Assembly: GCA_963930655.1 (NCBI GenBank)
Contig: OZ005619.1
Coordinates: 4,384,501 to 4,448,500, forward strand
Length of the DNA: 64,000 nt
From: Myrica gale
Taxonomy: Eukaryota > Streptophyta > Magnoliopsida > Fagales > Myricaceae
Direction: 5' to 3'
A program made the position numbers and the translations under genes. Positions 12,406 to 23,549 of this stretch are shown piece after piece; the first letter of the stretch is position 1; every line of letters starts with the position of its first letter. The notes beneath the pieces were generated by a model. That model did no database searches, was not told the DNA's origin, and saw nothing but the letters and a program-made list of their open reading frames with translations.

Positions 12406-13568
12406 GGGGTAATGTCATTTTGCGCCCCTTTAGTATGGAGCAATTGCAATCGAGCCTCCTTAAGTATCAAAACTGCGATTTACGCTCCATAAATTTTAGA
12501 CATTTTCAATCTTTGCCCCGTCCAAATTTCCGTCAAAAGTCATGGAATTCGGCATCACGTGCATCACACATGCGCCAATCCCACCTGTCTTTACCGAAAT
12601 ACCCTTCGTAAGTGAGACCAAATGACTTAGCGCTGCCTTTGACAACCCCGACTACCTATCCCAATTTTGTGTCGTCAGTTTCCTACTCCCCCGATTGTGT
12701 TTTGTGTGAACCCTAACCTAGAACCCAGTCACGTCCTCAAGTGCGATCAAGTTAAGTCAGGTTCGGGAGCGTCTTGTGCAGGAGGGGTGTCATAGATTGT
12801 CCCTCATTATTAAAAATATATATATACCCCTTTCGTCCCCGAAAATCTGCATAAAAATATTTGTCCCTAGAGGATTTGTTAAAATTGTTTGGCATAGTTT
12901 TTACATTTTGACTCCCCAAGGGATGATTTTATGTAATTGACTCCCAAAAATAGATTTCTTGCTTTGCCCCTGAATTTCTAACCGTTGCATTCAGTATCCT
13001 ACCTATAAATAGATCTTGCCAATTTCAAAAACACAATTATCTCTTGTTAGCTTGCTATTTCACAAGAAGATTGCTACTTGATAGCAATATAAAAAAGTAA
13101 TAGGGTTTTAGATTTGCTTAGTGTTTGATGAGTGAGGAATGTTTGAACCTCTAATATTGTGTGTCTGAATTGTGTATTCAAAGGTGTTGGGATATGAAGG
13201 AGGAGGAAGACAGAAAAGTGCTCAAACCTTCAACTACGACAACGACAATGGGGAGAGGTCGGCTTCTTCTCAGCAAGAAGGGGAGGACACCTTCGGCGAA
13301 TGGGTTAGACAGGAGGAATGCTTCGGTGAAAAATGGAGAACTTCAAACTAATATATCAAACACACAGGGGGTATTTCAGTAAAGACAGGTGAGATTGGCC
13401 CATGTGAGACGCACGTGATGCCGAATTCCGTGACTTTTGACGGAAAATTGGACGGGGGGCGAATATTGAAAATGTCTGAAATTTATGGGGCGTAAATCGC
13501 AGATTTGATACTTAAGGGGGCTCGATTGCAATTGCTTCATACTTAAGGGTGCAAAATGACATTACCCC
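12406..13568. mobile_element. Non-autonomous Mutator-like element with about 190-bp TIRs
   Basis: The arms 12406-12610 and 13377-13568 are inverted copies starting GGGGTAATGTCATTTTGC. The flanks TTGTTTTTC (12397-12405) and TTGTTTTTT (13569-13577) are a 9-bp duplication with one change. The interior includes an open segment 13161-13382 (starts MSELCIQRCWDMKEEED) that could be captured host sequence but is not recognised. The element appears to sit in the LTR region of a copia element. Confidence 0.8.
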
Positions 13569-15300
13569 TTGTTTTTTTCTTATTTAGTTAGATTGCTCGT
13601 CTATATATGTAGCAATATACAGTGTAAATAAGTTACCCAATATAGCATAATTTCTCACAACTTCTTTCCTCTCGCCTCTGTTCTCCCCTGTTTCCATTTA
13701 TCATTGTGTGACTCATGGCTGCTGAAAGTTCACCTCCTTCCACTACTCCTTCAAACATTTTTTATGATCATTCTTGTCCTTATTTCTTGCATCTCGGAGA
13801 CAATCCAGGAGCTGTTTTGTTGTCTCAAGTTCTCACTGGAGAGAATTATTCAAGTTGATGCCCATCTATGCAGATGGCTAGCACTTCCCCAGCCCAACGC
13901 ATCTGAGGTTGCTTACTAAACTTGGATCAGATGCAACACTATGATTGCATCTTGGATCTTGAACTCTATATCAAAAGAGCTTGCAGATAGCCTTTATCAC
14001 ATCAATTCTGCAGCGGAAATCTAGAAAGATCTTCGAGAAAGGTTTTCACAAGGTAATGAACCTAGGATTTTTCAGATTCAAAAGGCTATTGCCTCTCACA
14101 AAATCAATCCAGAGTGAGTGCATATTTCACTAAGATGAAGGCACTGTAGGAAGAGTTTTTTAACTATAAGCCTAATCCCCGTTTGTTCTTGTGGAGCCAT
14201 AAAACTACTCACTGATTTTCAGAATCAAGACTGTACTATGCAGTTTCTGATGGGTTTGATGATTCTTATTTTCATATCAGATGTCAGATTTTGCTCCTTG
14301 AGCCTTTGTCATCTATTAATAAAATAGTTTCACTAATAGTGCAAGAGCAAAGACAGAGGGAGATTTCCTCTGCTGATTCACACAGTAATGAAGTTGCTGC
14401 ATTCTTTACACGAACTCAGAATTTTGCTTATAGGCAAATGAATAGATCTGTCACTTCATCGCAATGGAATGATAAACCAGTTTGTAGTCATTGTGGTCTC
14501 ACTGGACACACGGTTGATAAATGCTATAAACTTCACAGATATCCTCCAGGCCACAAGTTCAAAAATAAGCCACAAACTCCTTTCATTTCTGCAAATCACG
14601 CAGCTTCTGAGAATTCTAATGTTCCACAGCCTCCATTTACAATGGAGCAATGTCAACAGCTACTGGTACTCGTTAACTCTTCACCTGAATCATCTTCTAC
14701 TCATCAATCTATTCCAATTCAATCTTATGTCTTTCGAGGCAATGATACATCCATATTCTAAACATGAATCCTCCTCGGTAAACATGGCAGGTGCTGGTCT
14801 TACCTTTCCTGCATTTTCAGCTCATGCATCTCATTTTAATTCTGTTTCTTCTGCACCATGGATCATCGACATTGGTGCGACTGATCATATGGTGCATTCC
14901 TTGACTCTACTCACCACAATTACTTCATCTATTTCATCTTTTGTTAAACTGCCAAATTGAAGTTCTGTACCAGTAACTCATATTGGAACTGTTCACCTCT
15001 CCTCTCATATTACTTTAACCAATGTTCTTGTGGTTCTTTTAATCTCATTTCAGTCAGTTCTTTACTTAAGCAGATGACATGTTGTTTGATTCTTCATCAT
15101 CATATAGTTTATCCAGGACCTACACACATCACTTAGTTATACTAAGCTTTCCCCTGCCCACAGAACTTTTTGTGCTGGCTGCCAGTTCTCACGTGGAGCC
15201 TTCTTTCTTCAAAGAGGCTGTTAAATTTTCAGAATGGAGGGATGCTATGGCTAAGGAACTTCTTGCTTTAGAACTGAATAACATGTGGACCTTAAATGTA
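13569..15300 (+). pseudogene. Ty1-copia retrotransposon, internally deleted
   Basis: Gag starts at 13714 (MAAESSPPSTTPSN; LLSQVLTGENYSS) and hits a TGA shortly after. Later fragments show a zinc knuckle (CSHCGLTGHTVDKCYKLHRY, about 14485-14540), a protease-like start (WIIDIGATDHMVHS, about 14860-14900) and the beginning of RT (EWRDAMAKELLALELNNMW, about 15230-15290). Integrase and most of RT are gone. The sequence before gag (13577-13713) looks like LTR/leader. Many stops: not functional. Confidence 0.8.
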
Positions 15301-15613
15301 GGATCTACTTTATTTGAAACTTTATATACAAGATTAAATAGTGTATGGTCCAAATGTATCTTTTTTCTCTCTCTCATCTATTATCATATGTTATACCTAT
15401 CTTTATCTAAATTATACAATACAAAGTTTCAAGCCAGGCGAACTGTGTCGCTGATTCCTGGCTAAATGGGTTGCGTCTAATTTGTTTTTTGGTTCCATTC
15501 CTTTTCGGATTTTACCCGCCTCCCTGTTAAGGCGGTTGCTTTTGTTTGATCCCCCTCGAGGGTTGACTCTTGTTTCTTCAATAATATACTACGTTGGTTA
15601 GAAAAAAAAATGG

Positions 15614-16802
15614 AAATTTACAAATAACTTTCTGAATTTTAGCGACTTTTTCAAAAATTCACTGGGTTTTAAGAAATTTCAAAACGCTCACTGGGTTTAT
15701 CATTTTGGTATCAAAACTCACTGGACCCAACGCCGTTAGACCTATTTAACGGAAAATTCATCTCGTCCAATCACAATGTGACACGTGTCATTAAAAATAA
15801 AAAATTAATAAATTAATAAAAAACGTAATTTAAAAAACAATTTACAAATAACTCACTAAGTTTTACCGACTTTTTAAAAAACTCACTGGATTTTAACAAA
15901 TTTCAAAACGCTCACTGGGTTTGTCATTTTAGTATCAAAACTCACTGGACCCAACGGTGTTAGAACTATTTAACGAAAAATTCATCTCGTTCAATCACAA
16001 TGTGATACATGTCATTAAAAAAATAAAAACTAAATTTAAAATTAATAAAAAACATATTTTTTTATTTTTTATTTTTTTAAAAAAGATTGGAGACCCCTAA
16101 TCCTTTCACGGTGAAGGGGATCTCCCCCTCCACCTCTGGTCGGCCAGAGGAAGGGTTCCTCCACCCCTGGTGGGCGTTGGGTTCCTCCACCCTCCCCTAT
16201 CCTGCAACCCATAGAGACCACCGCTCGGGGTGGAGGAGCCCTCCCTCTAGCCGCACAGTTCTGGGCGTCCAGAGGTGGAGGGGGGATTCCCCCTCCACCG
16301 TAAAAGTATTAGGGGTCTTCGATCTTTTTTTTAAAATAAAAAAATATATATTTTTTTAATTAATTTTAGATTAATTTTTTATCTTTTTTAATGACATGTA
16401 TCACATTGTGATTGAACGAGATGAATTTTCCATTAAATAGTTCTAACACCGTTGGGTCCAGTGAGTTTTGATACTAAAATGACAAACCCAGTGAGCGTTT
16501 TGAAATGTTTTAAAACCCAGTGAGTTTTTTAAAAAGGCGCTAAAACTTAGTGAGTTATTTGTAAATTTTTTTTAAATTATGTTTTTTTTATTAATTTTTA
16601 TTTTTTTAAAAAAATATATTTTTTAATGACACGTGTCACATTGTGTTTGGACGAGATGTATTTTCCGTTAAATAGGTCTAATGGCGTTAGGTCCAGTGAG
16701 TTTTGATACTAAAATGACAAACCCAGTGAGCGTTTTGAAATTTTTTAAAACTCAGTGAGGTTTTGAAAAATGCGTTAAAACTTAGTGAGTTATTTGTAAA
16801 TT
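15614..16802. repeat. Three-level nested inverted-repeat (MITE) complex
   Basis: Outer arms begin aaatttacaaataac (15614) and end gttatttgtaaatt (16802). An inner copy of the same family runs about 15839-16566. Inside it, a GC-rich hairpin spans 16085-16324 (gattggagacccct against aggggtcttcgatc). Repeated phrases such as ctcactgggtttgtcatttt occur on the left and inverted on the right. No coding evidence; the ORF at 16087-16359 lies in the hairpin. Confidence 0.75.
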
Positions 16803-17761
16803 CAAAAGATGTAAAAGAATTATGACGCAAGATGCACAAAATAACCAAACCCACAAGCCAAAGGAGAGCATTTCAAGCAAAAGCAAGCAAACACATTCAT
16901 TTCATAACATTTACTAGCTTTTCCTATAGAGACACAACAGGGCTCAAGTAATTGGAAGAGGAAACACAATCATCCAAGGAACAATTGCTTTCGCTATATC
17001 ATCCCATCAGAGATATTGTAGTTAAAAGACCAGAAAGATATAACACTATCAACAACATTTTTCAAAAAGGTTCACTTTATTATTGAAAAATTTTATGGCA
17101 CCTCCACACAAAGCACATCAATATTGTTCACCTGGGCCAAAGTCGAGAATCTAATCTTTTCCGAAGCATCAGTTCGTCTTTGGGTCTCAGCTGGAACAAC
17201 TAGCAATTAAAGTGTACAATAAACCTATCTATCTAGACCTGATCCTGGTATCTGACACTTTAGTTCTTCATAGAGACATAAATGTAATGTCCTGCCTATA
17301 TTTGCTTCTGCAAACCTGTATTTGAGACTTCAGTTCGTTTCGAGTTTCATTCGTCACTAGATTCTCGTAAAATTCTATACTTTCTTTAAATTTTCCAGAA
17401 AAATTGTATCAATTTTCATAACATTTCTAACATTACCAAAAAAAAAATCATAGTTTGCATGCAAACATGACATTAGATTGAGTATAATAAAATATGGAGA
17501 AAAAGCACACAGGAGGCGCCTATCAGCTATCTTATGAGAGATATAATAAAATGAATTAAAAAAAAGTTGATTATTTGGGATAGAACTGTGCCGTCCTACA
17601 AAAGAGTATTTAAAATTGTTGGTAATCAATCATATTTACTAGGCAACTCTTTTCTTTCGTGAAAAACAGAAGCACCATTGATGAGGACATGCTGAACTCG
17701 CTTATATGAAAACCCAGTAAAACATCAATGTCTTTAAATCGCAGCATGAAACAACGAGCAA

Positions 17762-19165
17762 TCAACGTGGACGAAGCAACCAATCTAGACCACCTTGTAT
17801 ATGAAATCTTCGTATGTTCCGAATTTCCCTCGTCTTCGGATCATTACGAGGTAATAGTGAAAACGCCACTGCCTCTATGCTGCGGATGCAATTCATTATC
17901 CATTCCATATCCTTCTCACATTGCCTGAGACAACATTGTAGCATTGGCAGTGCTTCTTTCCTTGGCATCTGCAATTCGGGAAGCCTCGGATGATTCACGA
18001 TGGATTCCAAATGTGCAGCTACCCGGACGAATTGATCAAGTAGTTGATAGAGAATTGGCTCAAGGAATTGTTGATCAGAAAGTTCTCCTGGCGTCGTTTT
18101 TCTGTTTGAGGAACTTTCTGGGTTCTCCATAGCTTCCAAATTCCTTTTCAGTGAAGGACGCGTCAGCTCGATTATTTTCGTTCGTCTAAATTCCATGGCA
18201 ACTATTTTCAGTGCGTTGAAAAGTTGGACGATGAAAATTGAATTCTCTTCTTCTGCGACGCATCTCAACGCAGATGCGAGCCTTTCAATCTTTTCTGCCA
18301 AGTTTTTTTGCCTTGACATCATGAACAGAAAATCAATGAGCAGGCAACTGAGACGATTCCCGACCCTGACTGCTTGCAAGTAGATCGCTTCCAAAGCTCT
18401 CACTTCTTCATGATCTAATAATTTGCACATTTTCAACAACTCCAACAAACTTTTCTTCAGAGAGTCAGCATCTTTCTTGAACCCATCTTTACACTCAAGA
18501 ATCAGTTCTTCCATTTGTTGTTCAGAATCCTCAATATTGGGATACACTTCCAGGTTAGGTCTTGCAGCTTGTGGGGACAGTCCGAACTTGTGTACATCAC
18601 CTTCTTCCTCTAATTTAGAGACCTCTTGAAAAATTTCTTTATCTTTACTGCACGATGGCTCACCGGAATCTTTCTTGAACTGTTCTTTACACTCATGAAT
18701 CAGTTCTTCCATTGGTTGTTCAGAGTCCTCAATATTGGCATACATTTCCAGGTTAGATCTTGCAGATTGTGGGGACAGTCCGGACTTGTGTGCATCACCT
18801 TCTTCCTCTAATTTAGAGGCCTCTTGAAAAATTTCTTTATCTTTACTGCACGATGGCTCACTGGGATCCTCTGAAAATCCAAACTTCATTTGACACTGCT
18901 TCAAGCAATCTCTCACTCCGTCTTCTGTTTCAAAGATTACCTTCAAGCCCTCTTGAAGGATATACTTCTTGACTTCCGCTTGTGTTATCTCCATTGGTTC
19001 AATCTCAGTCTCCAGAGCCTCAAGTGCCTCTTCACTTTTAGTGCTCTCAAGATGCATTCTCAGTTCACTTATCTGTTTGTCCAGTGAAACGATGTAATTA
19101 TGCAGCTTTGCACATTCCTCGACGATTATACGATGAAGATCGTCGTTCTGGCCTTTGTCAGCCAT
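17762..19165 (-). CDS. Array protein copy A (467 aa), unrecognised helical protein
   Basis: I do not recognise this family and assign no function. A single coding exon starts at ATG 19165 (MADKGQNDDLHRIIVEECAK), matching the start of the other intact copies; earlier in-frame codons lie in a likely 5'UTR intron. Residues 1-100 are charged and helical (SLDKQISELRMHLESTKSEE). Residues 103-168 and 169-234 are a tandem duplication of a 66-residue unit beginning EPSCSKDKEIFQ. Residues 235-467 are leucine-rich and helical (NRLSCLLIDFLFMMS; QFLEPILYQLLDQFVRVAA), ending RRFHIQGGLDWLLRPR. No signal peptide is evident. The hydrophobic LLIDFLFMMS stretch is short for a membrane segment. It shares its 3' flank with broken copy 1 and its 5' flank with copy C. 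Confidence 0.8.
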   Translation of the reverse strand: MADKGQNDDLHRIIVEECAKLHNYIVSLDKQISELRMHLESTKSEEALEALETEIEPMEITQAEVKKYILQEGLKVIFETEDGVRDCLKQCQMKFGFSEDPSEPSCSKDKEIFQEASKLEEEGDAHKSGLSPQSARSNLEMYANIEDSEQPMEELIHECKEQFKKDSGEPSCSKDKEIFQEVSKLEEEGDVHKFGLSPQAARPNLEVYPNIEDSEQQMEELILECKDGFKKDADSLKKSLLELLKMCKLLDHEEVRALEAIYLQAVRVGNRLSCLLIDFLFMMSRQKNLAEKIERLASALRCVAEEENSIFIVQLFNALKIVAMEFRRTKIIELTRPSLKRNLEAMENPESSSNRKTTPGELSDQQFLEPILYQLLDQFVRVAAHLESIVNHPRLPELQMPRKEALPMLQCCLRQCEKDMEWIMNCIRSIEAVAFSLLPRNDPKTREIRNIRRFHIQGGLDWLLRPR

Positions 19166-19173
19166 TATGACAC

Positions 19174-19325
19174 CTACAAATCTCTGCATATGTTGATATA
19201 TATACATAAGAAATCATGAAAGAACCATAAAAGAACAACAAGAAAAAACGAAGAATGGATAAAAAACAAAGCTGAGACTTGAGAGTGGGAGGAAATGTTC
19301 GGAGAAGAAAGTTTCAGTTGGTTAC
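19174..19325 (-). other. 5'UTR intron of copy A
   Basis: On the minus strand a donor AATCAAG|GTAACC (19325) and an acceptor TTTGTAG|GTGTCAT (exon from 19173; TGCAG ten bases earlier is an alternative) bracket about 150 bp just before the ATG. The same donor and acceptor are kept before copy B (23358-23513) and copy C (25732-25872). Confidence 0.65.
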
Positions 19326-19470
19326 CTTGATTATCTAGTCGTTACGGAGAGCCTTTGAGATTTTTCTAGCTTTCTTGCTGTTAAGAGAGAGAGAGAGAGA
19401 TCAAAATGTGAGTTTTCTGGATGAGACTTCCGTTGGGGTGTGTAGGCATATATGCAGCATGGCATGCGGA

Positions 19471-19484
19471 AGCATATATATTTT
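19471..19484 (-). promoter_or_regulatory. TATA-box candidate for copy A
   Basis: Minus-strand AAAATATATATGCT lies about 145 bp upstream of the 5'UTR donor, next to a conserved GGCATGC-type palindrome (19460-19468). The same pairing occurs upstream of copy C but not copy B. Confidence 0.45.
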
Positions 19485-19941
19485 ATTGGGGGGCGGTATA
19501 ATAAAATTTAGAAATAACATTCAAACAATATATAAAATAACTTTTAGCACCGTTATTTTCAGTATTTGCGTTCTGATCAACTTATTGCACAACGTATACA
19601 AAAAAGTAGCATACTCACTAAACACGAAATCTGTAGACAAGTTAATTTTTGTCAGTCAATTAAACATAATGCTAGCGTAAAATTAGTAATTTAAGGAAAT
19701 TGCACACGGGACAAAAATAAATGGATTACTGCAAGCATATATAACATGGGACAAAAATTAAAATACACAAAAGACGTGGGACCAAAGTTTCTGCCGTAAC
19801 AGGTAAAACTAAATCAAGGTATACATAAATTCCTTTTTTCTTTTTCCCGCCGTCTCCATTATTTGTGATTTATTGTTATTGTTTTTATAGAGAAGTCATC
19901 ATGAATCACCAACATCAGCGAGAAAATTTTCCTAAGCTTCC

Positions 19942-21180
19942 CTCCGGATGTTCAGCACGCAACCATCATCTGCAACAATATTCTTCAATATCCCCCCCCC
20001 CCCCCCCCCGGCAAGATGGAGCATAGACATCAACGATGCCCATCTTAGAGAGATGCACGTAGAGAGGATATGAAGGCAATGCCTTTGTAAAGATGTCTGC
20101 AAGCTGCAGATGGGTGTCAATCTGGGCAGTAGAAATGAGACCAGACTAGAGAAGATCTTGAACGAGATGATAGTCCATTTCGATGTGTTTTGTGTGTACA
20201 TGAAACACTGAATTTGTTGCAATATGCAGTGCAACTTGATTATCATAATAAAGAATAGTTGCGTGAGGATGATCAATCAATAGATTAGAGAGAATGTAGT
20301 GCAACCAAGTAAGCTCACAGCAGGTGGTGGTCATGGCACGGTATTCCGCCTATGCTGATGAGCAAGAAACCACGGTCTGCTTCTTAGATCGCCAGAAGAT
20401 GAGAGAAATCCCCTAGAAAACACAATACCTGATAATGATTTTCTGGTATCGAGACATGCTCCCCAATCTGAATCATTGTAAGCTCCCAGAGATAAGCAAG
20501 AGGCCTTGTCCTGGAGTAGCATGAAGATAATGCAATACCTTGTGAATTGCATCCAAATGCACATTTGTGAGTTTATCCATATACTTACTCAGCACTTGCA
20601 AACTGTAGGATAAATCTGGTCTTGTAATTGTGAGGTAAAGAAGTCTCCCAATTAGTCTTCGGTAACAGAAAGCATCAGATAATGGTGTCCCAAAAGTCTT
20701 GCTTAATTTGTCATTCTGATCCAGAGGATGCCGTAAAGGCTTAGCACCTATCTTACCTGAATCAGCAAGAATATCTAATGTGTATTTCTGTTGAGAAATA
20801 TAAATTCCTTTGTCATTTGTGGCCACTTCAATACCCAAGAAATATCTCAAGACACCTAAGTCTTTGATTTTGAAAGTAGTGTTTAGGAATTCTTTGAGAG
20901 CTATTATAGTTGCAAGGCAATTGCAACCAACAATAACATCATCCACGTATACCAGCAAGGTAGTGAAGGACTCTCCAGACGCAGAATAAAGAGATTACAA
21001 TCGACTTTAGATTGTGTAAAACCAAAAGGAATTAAGGAAGCTGAAAATTTTGCATACCATATTGATGAGATGCTTGTTTTAGACCATATAAGCTCTTCAA
21101 TAACTTGCTGACTTGATTAGGTCCACGCTTTGTATAACCAGGTGGAACAATTATTCCGTTGTTTCAAAGGAAATCAGCAA
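19942..21180 (-). pseudogene. Ty1-copia retrotransposon, 3' part (RT-RNase H)
   Basis: Minus-strand reading: IVPPGYTKRGPNQVSKLLKS and SLYGLKQAS (about 21060-21160), then a frame break, then LVYVDDVIVGCN (about 20930, the YVDD catalytic box), KDLGVLRYFLGIEVA, and RNase H pieces ending YYDNQVALHIATN and HTKHIEMDYHLVQD. There are several frameshifts between segments. A run of 18 G (minus strand; plus 19992-20009) stands where a copia polypurine tract is expected, followed by ATATTGAAGAATATTG, which looks like the start of the 3' LTR. Gag and integrase are absent. Confidence 0.8.
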
Positions 21181-22046
21181 ACAATGTTCCTCGGGTCGCT
21201 GCATCTGGGTATCATCATTAGGAGTAAGAATCGACTCCACACTTGAGCACTCATGTCTCAGGTTGCTACAATCTTTTGTAATTGTAAGTCCACCCTCTAG
21301 TTAAGCCTAAAATAATTAATGTTTCTTTGATCCAGTTGTTAGCAATTGTGTTTCATGGTATATAGAAGTTAGCATCTGCATGCGTTCTCTGTTGTTACCA
21401 AAACAATCTTCTAAGCTTTTCCTGCAATTCCTTGATTAGAAAATTAAAAGAGGAAGGCCGATAAGGATTTTAAGAAAGAACTTCAATCAATCATATTAAT
21501 TACTAAATTAGCATAAACATACCCAATCAATCATATTTATTAAGTAACTCTTTTATTTCATAAAATGTAGAAGCACCATTGATGAGGACATGCATGCTGA
21601 ACTCGGTCATATGAAGACCCAGTCAATACCGTTTTAAATTTCAAATTCTGTATTTGAATATTTTTGGTTTAAAATTGAATAAGATATAGTTAGCTCTTAA
21701 CTTATGTTTGAATTTCAAATTCCTTATAATTTCTCGTCTTCAGGAGATATTGATATTTAAAAAAAAACTGGCAAAAATATTAGTATATTTAAACTTGTTC
21801 CTATTTTAAATTCAGGACAAAGCTGCGGACGACTGATCAGAAAATCAAGCTGAGTCCCTTTTGAGAGGAAGTAAACAGAATAATTCTACAACCATCAAAA
21901 GACTTTATTGAATCATCAAAATTTATTTTATTGCACCTACAACTAAATACAGCGACTGATCGCTTGGGCTAAAGAACAGAATTTAAAAACATCAACATGT
22001 CTTTCAATCGCAGCATGAAACAACGAGCAATCAACGTGTACAAAAA

Positions 22047-23348
22047 TCAAAGCAACCTTTCTATACCACCTTGTATATGAAATCTTCTCGTGTTCCGAAC
22101 TTCCCTCGTATTCGGATCATTCCGAGGTAAGAGTGAAGACGCCACTGCCTCTATGTTGCGGATACAATTCATTAACCGTTCCAGATCCATCTCACATTTC
22201 CTGACACCATATTTTAGCATTGACAGTTCTTCTTTCCTTTGCATCTGCAATTCGGGAAGAGTTGGATGACTCACGATGGATTCCAAATCTGCAGCTACCT
22301 TGACGAATATATCGAGGAGATGATAGAGAATTGGCTCAAGGAATTGTTCAGAACGTTCCTCTGGCGTGCTTTTTCTGTTTGAGGAACTTTCTGGGTTCTC
22401 CATAGCTTCCAAATTCCTTTTCCGTGAAGGACGCGTCACCTCGGTTATTTTCATTAGTTTAAATTCGAAGGCCACTATTTCCAGTGCGTTGAAAAGCTGG
22501 AGGACGAAAATTGACTTATTATCTTCTGCGACGCATCTCAACGCAGATTTGAGCCTTTCAATCTTTGCTGCCAAGTTTTTTTTCCTTGACATCATGAACA
22601 GAAAATCAATGAGCAGGCAACAGAGCCGATTTCCGACCCTGACTGCTTGCATGTAGATCGCTAGCAAAGCTCTCACTTCTTCACGCTCTAATAATTTCGA
22701 CATTGTCAACAACTCCACCAAACTTTTCTTCACAGAGTCGGAATCTTTCTTGAACCCTTCTTTACACTCACGAATCAGTTCTTCCATTTTTTGTTCAGAA
22801 GCCTCAATATTGGCATACACTTCCAGCTCAGGTCTTGCAGATTGTGGGGACAGTCCGGACTTGTGTGCATAACCTCCTACCTCTAATTTAGAGGGCTCTT
22901 GAAAAATTTCTTTACCTATACTGCACGACGGCTCTTGAAAAATTTCTATACCTTTACTGCACGATGGCTCTTGAAAAATTTCTTTACCTTTACTGCACGA
23001 TGGCTCTTGAAAAATTTCTTTACCTTTACTGCACGATGGCTCACCGGGATCCTCTGAAAATCCAAACTTCATTTCCCACTGCTTCAAGCAATCTCTCACT
23101 CCGTCTTCTACTTCACAGATTAGGTTCAAGCCGTGATGAAGGATAAACTTCTTGACATCCGCTTGAAGTTTCTCCATTGGTTCAATCCCAGTCTCCAGAG
23201 CCTCGAGTGCCTCTTCACTTTTTGAGCTCTCAAGATGCATTCTCAGTTCACTTAACTGTTTGTCCAGTGAAAAGACGTAATTTTTCAGCTTTGCACATTC
23301 CTCAAAGACGAGACGATGAAGATAGTCGTACTGGCCTTTGTGAGCCAT
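22047..23348 (-). CDS. Array protein copy B (433 aa), with four 12-residue repeats
   Basis: Same unrecognised family as copy A. The start is ATG 23348 (MAHKGQYDYLHRLVFEECAK); a GTG-initiated extension of three codons is not supported. Residues 1-102 align with copy A. Residues 103-150 are four 12-residue repeats of the type EPSCSKGKEIFQ (two variants: SKGIEIFQ, SIGKEIFQ), encoded at 22899-23042. Then comes one copy of the linker (ARPELEVYANIEASEQKMEE) and the helical C-terminal region (LCCLLIDFLFMMSRKKNLAA) ending RRFHIQGGIERLL. The frame is intact. The near-neighbour copy C has a single repeat. Upstream it keeps the 5'UTR intron (donor 23513/23514) but lacks the TATA block seen for A and C, so it may be poorly expressed. 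Confidence 0.8.
   Translation of the reverse strand: MAHKGQYDYLHRLVFEECAKLKNYVFSLDKQLSELRMHLESSKSEEALEALETGIEPMEKLQADVKKFILHHGLNLICEVEDGVRDCLKQWEMKFGFSEDPGEPSCSKGKEIFQEPSCSKGKEIFQEPSCSKGIEIFQEPSCSIGKEIFQEPSKLEVGGYAHKSGLSPQSARPELEVYANIEASEQKMEELIRECKEGFKKDSDSVKKSLVELLTMSKLLEREEVRALLAIYMQAVRVGNRLCCLLIDFLFMMSRKKNLAAKIERLKSALRCVAEDNKSIFVLQLFNALEIVAFEFKLMKITEVTRPSRKRNLEAMENPESSSNRKSTPEERSEQFLEPILYHLLDIFVKVAADLESIVSHPTLPELQMQRKEELSMLKYGVRKCEMDLERLMNCIRNIEAVASSLLPRNDPNTREVRNTRRFHIQGGIERLL
22899..23042 (-). repeat. 36-bp coding minisatellite, four units
   Basis: Four tandem 36-bp units (ttgaaaaatttctttacctt within each on the plus strand) encode EPSCSKGKEIFQ repeats in copy B. All units keep frame. 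Copies A and C carry one such unit per larger block. Confidence 0.9.
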
Positions 23349-23357
23349 TGATGACAC

Positions 23358-23513
23358 CTACAAATCTCTGCATATGTTGATATATGAACATAAGAAATCA
23401 TGAAAGAACCGTTAAAAGAACACCAATTAGAAGAAGAAAGAACTGAGAAAAAACAAAGCTGAGACTTAGAGAGTGGGAGGAAGTGTTCGGAGAAGAAAGT
23501 TTCAGATGGTTAC
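23358..23513 (-). other. 5'UTR intron of copy B
   Basis: The donor ATCAAG|GTAACC ends the noncoding exon at 23514 and the acceptor TTTGTAG precedes GTGTCATCA-ATG. Layout and length match copies A and C. Confidence 0.6.
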
Positions 23514-23549
23514 CTTGATTATTTAGTCGCTAGTGGAGTGCCAGCTTAG

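Noticed and set aside
13714..15300. Functional copia gag gene
   Set aside because: In-frame stop soon after the start, later frame breaks, and integrase missing.
22366..22656. Plus-strand ORFs opposite the array genes (also 24848-25138, 17944-18132)
   Set aside because: They are antisense shadows of the intact minus-strand genes, recurring at the same place in each copy and with no start context or homology.
22899..23042. CRISPR-like array
   Set aside because: The 36-bp repeats are contiguous without spacers, coding and in frame, in a plant nuclear gene.
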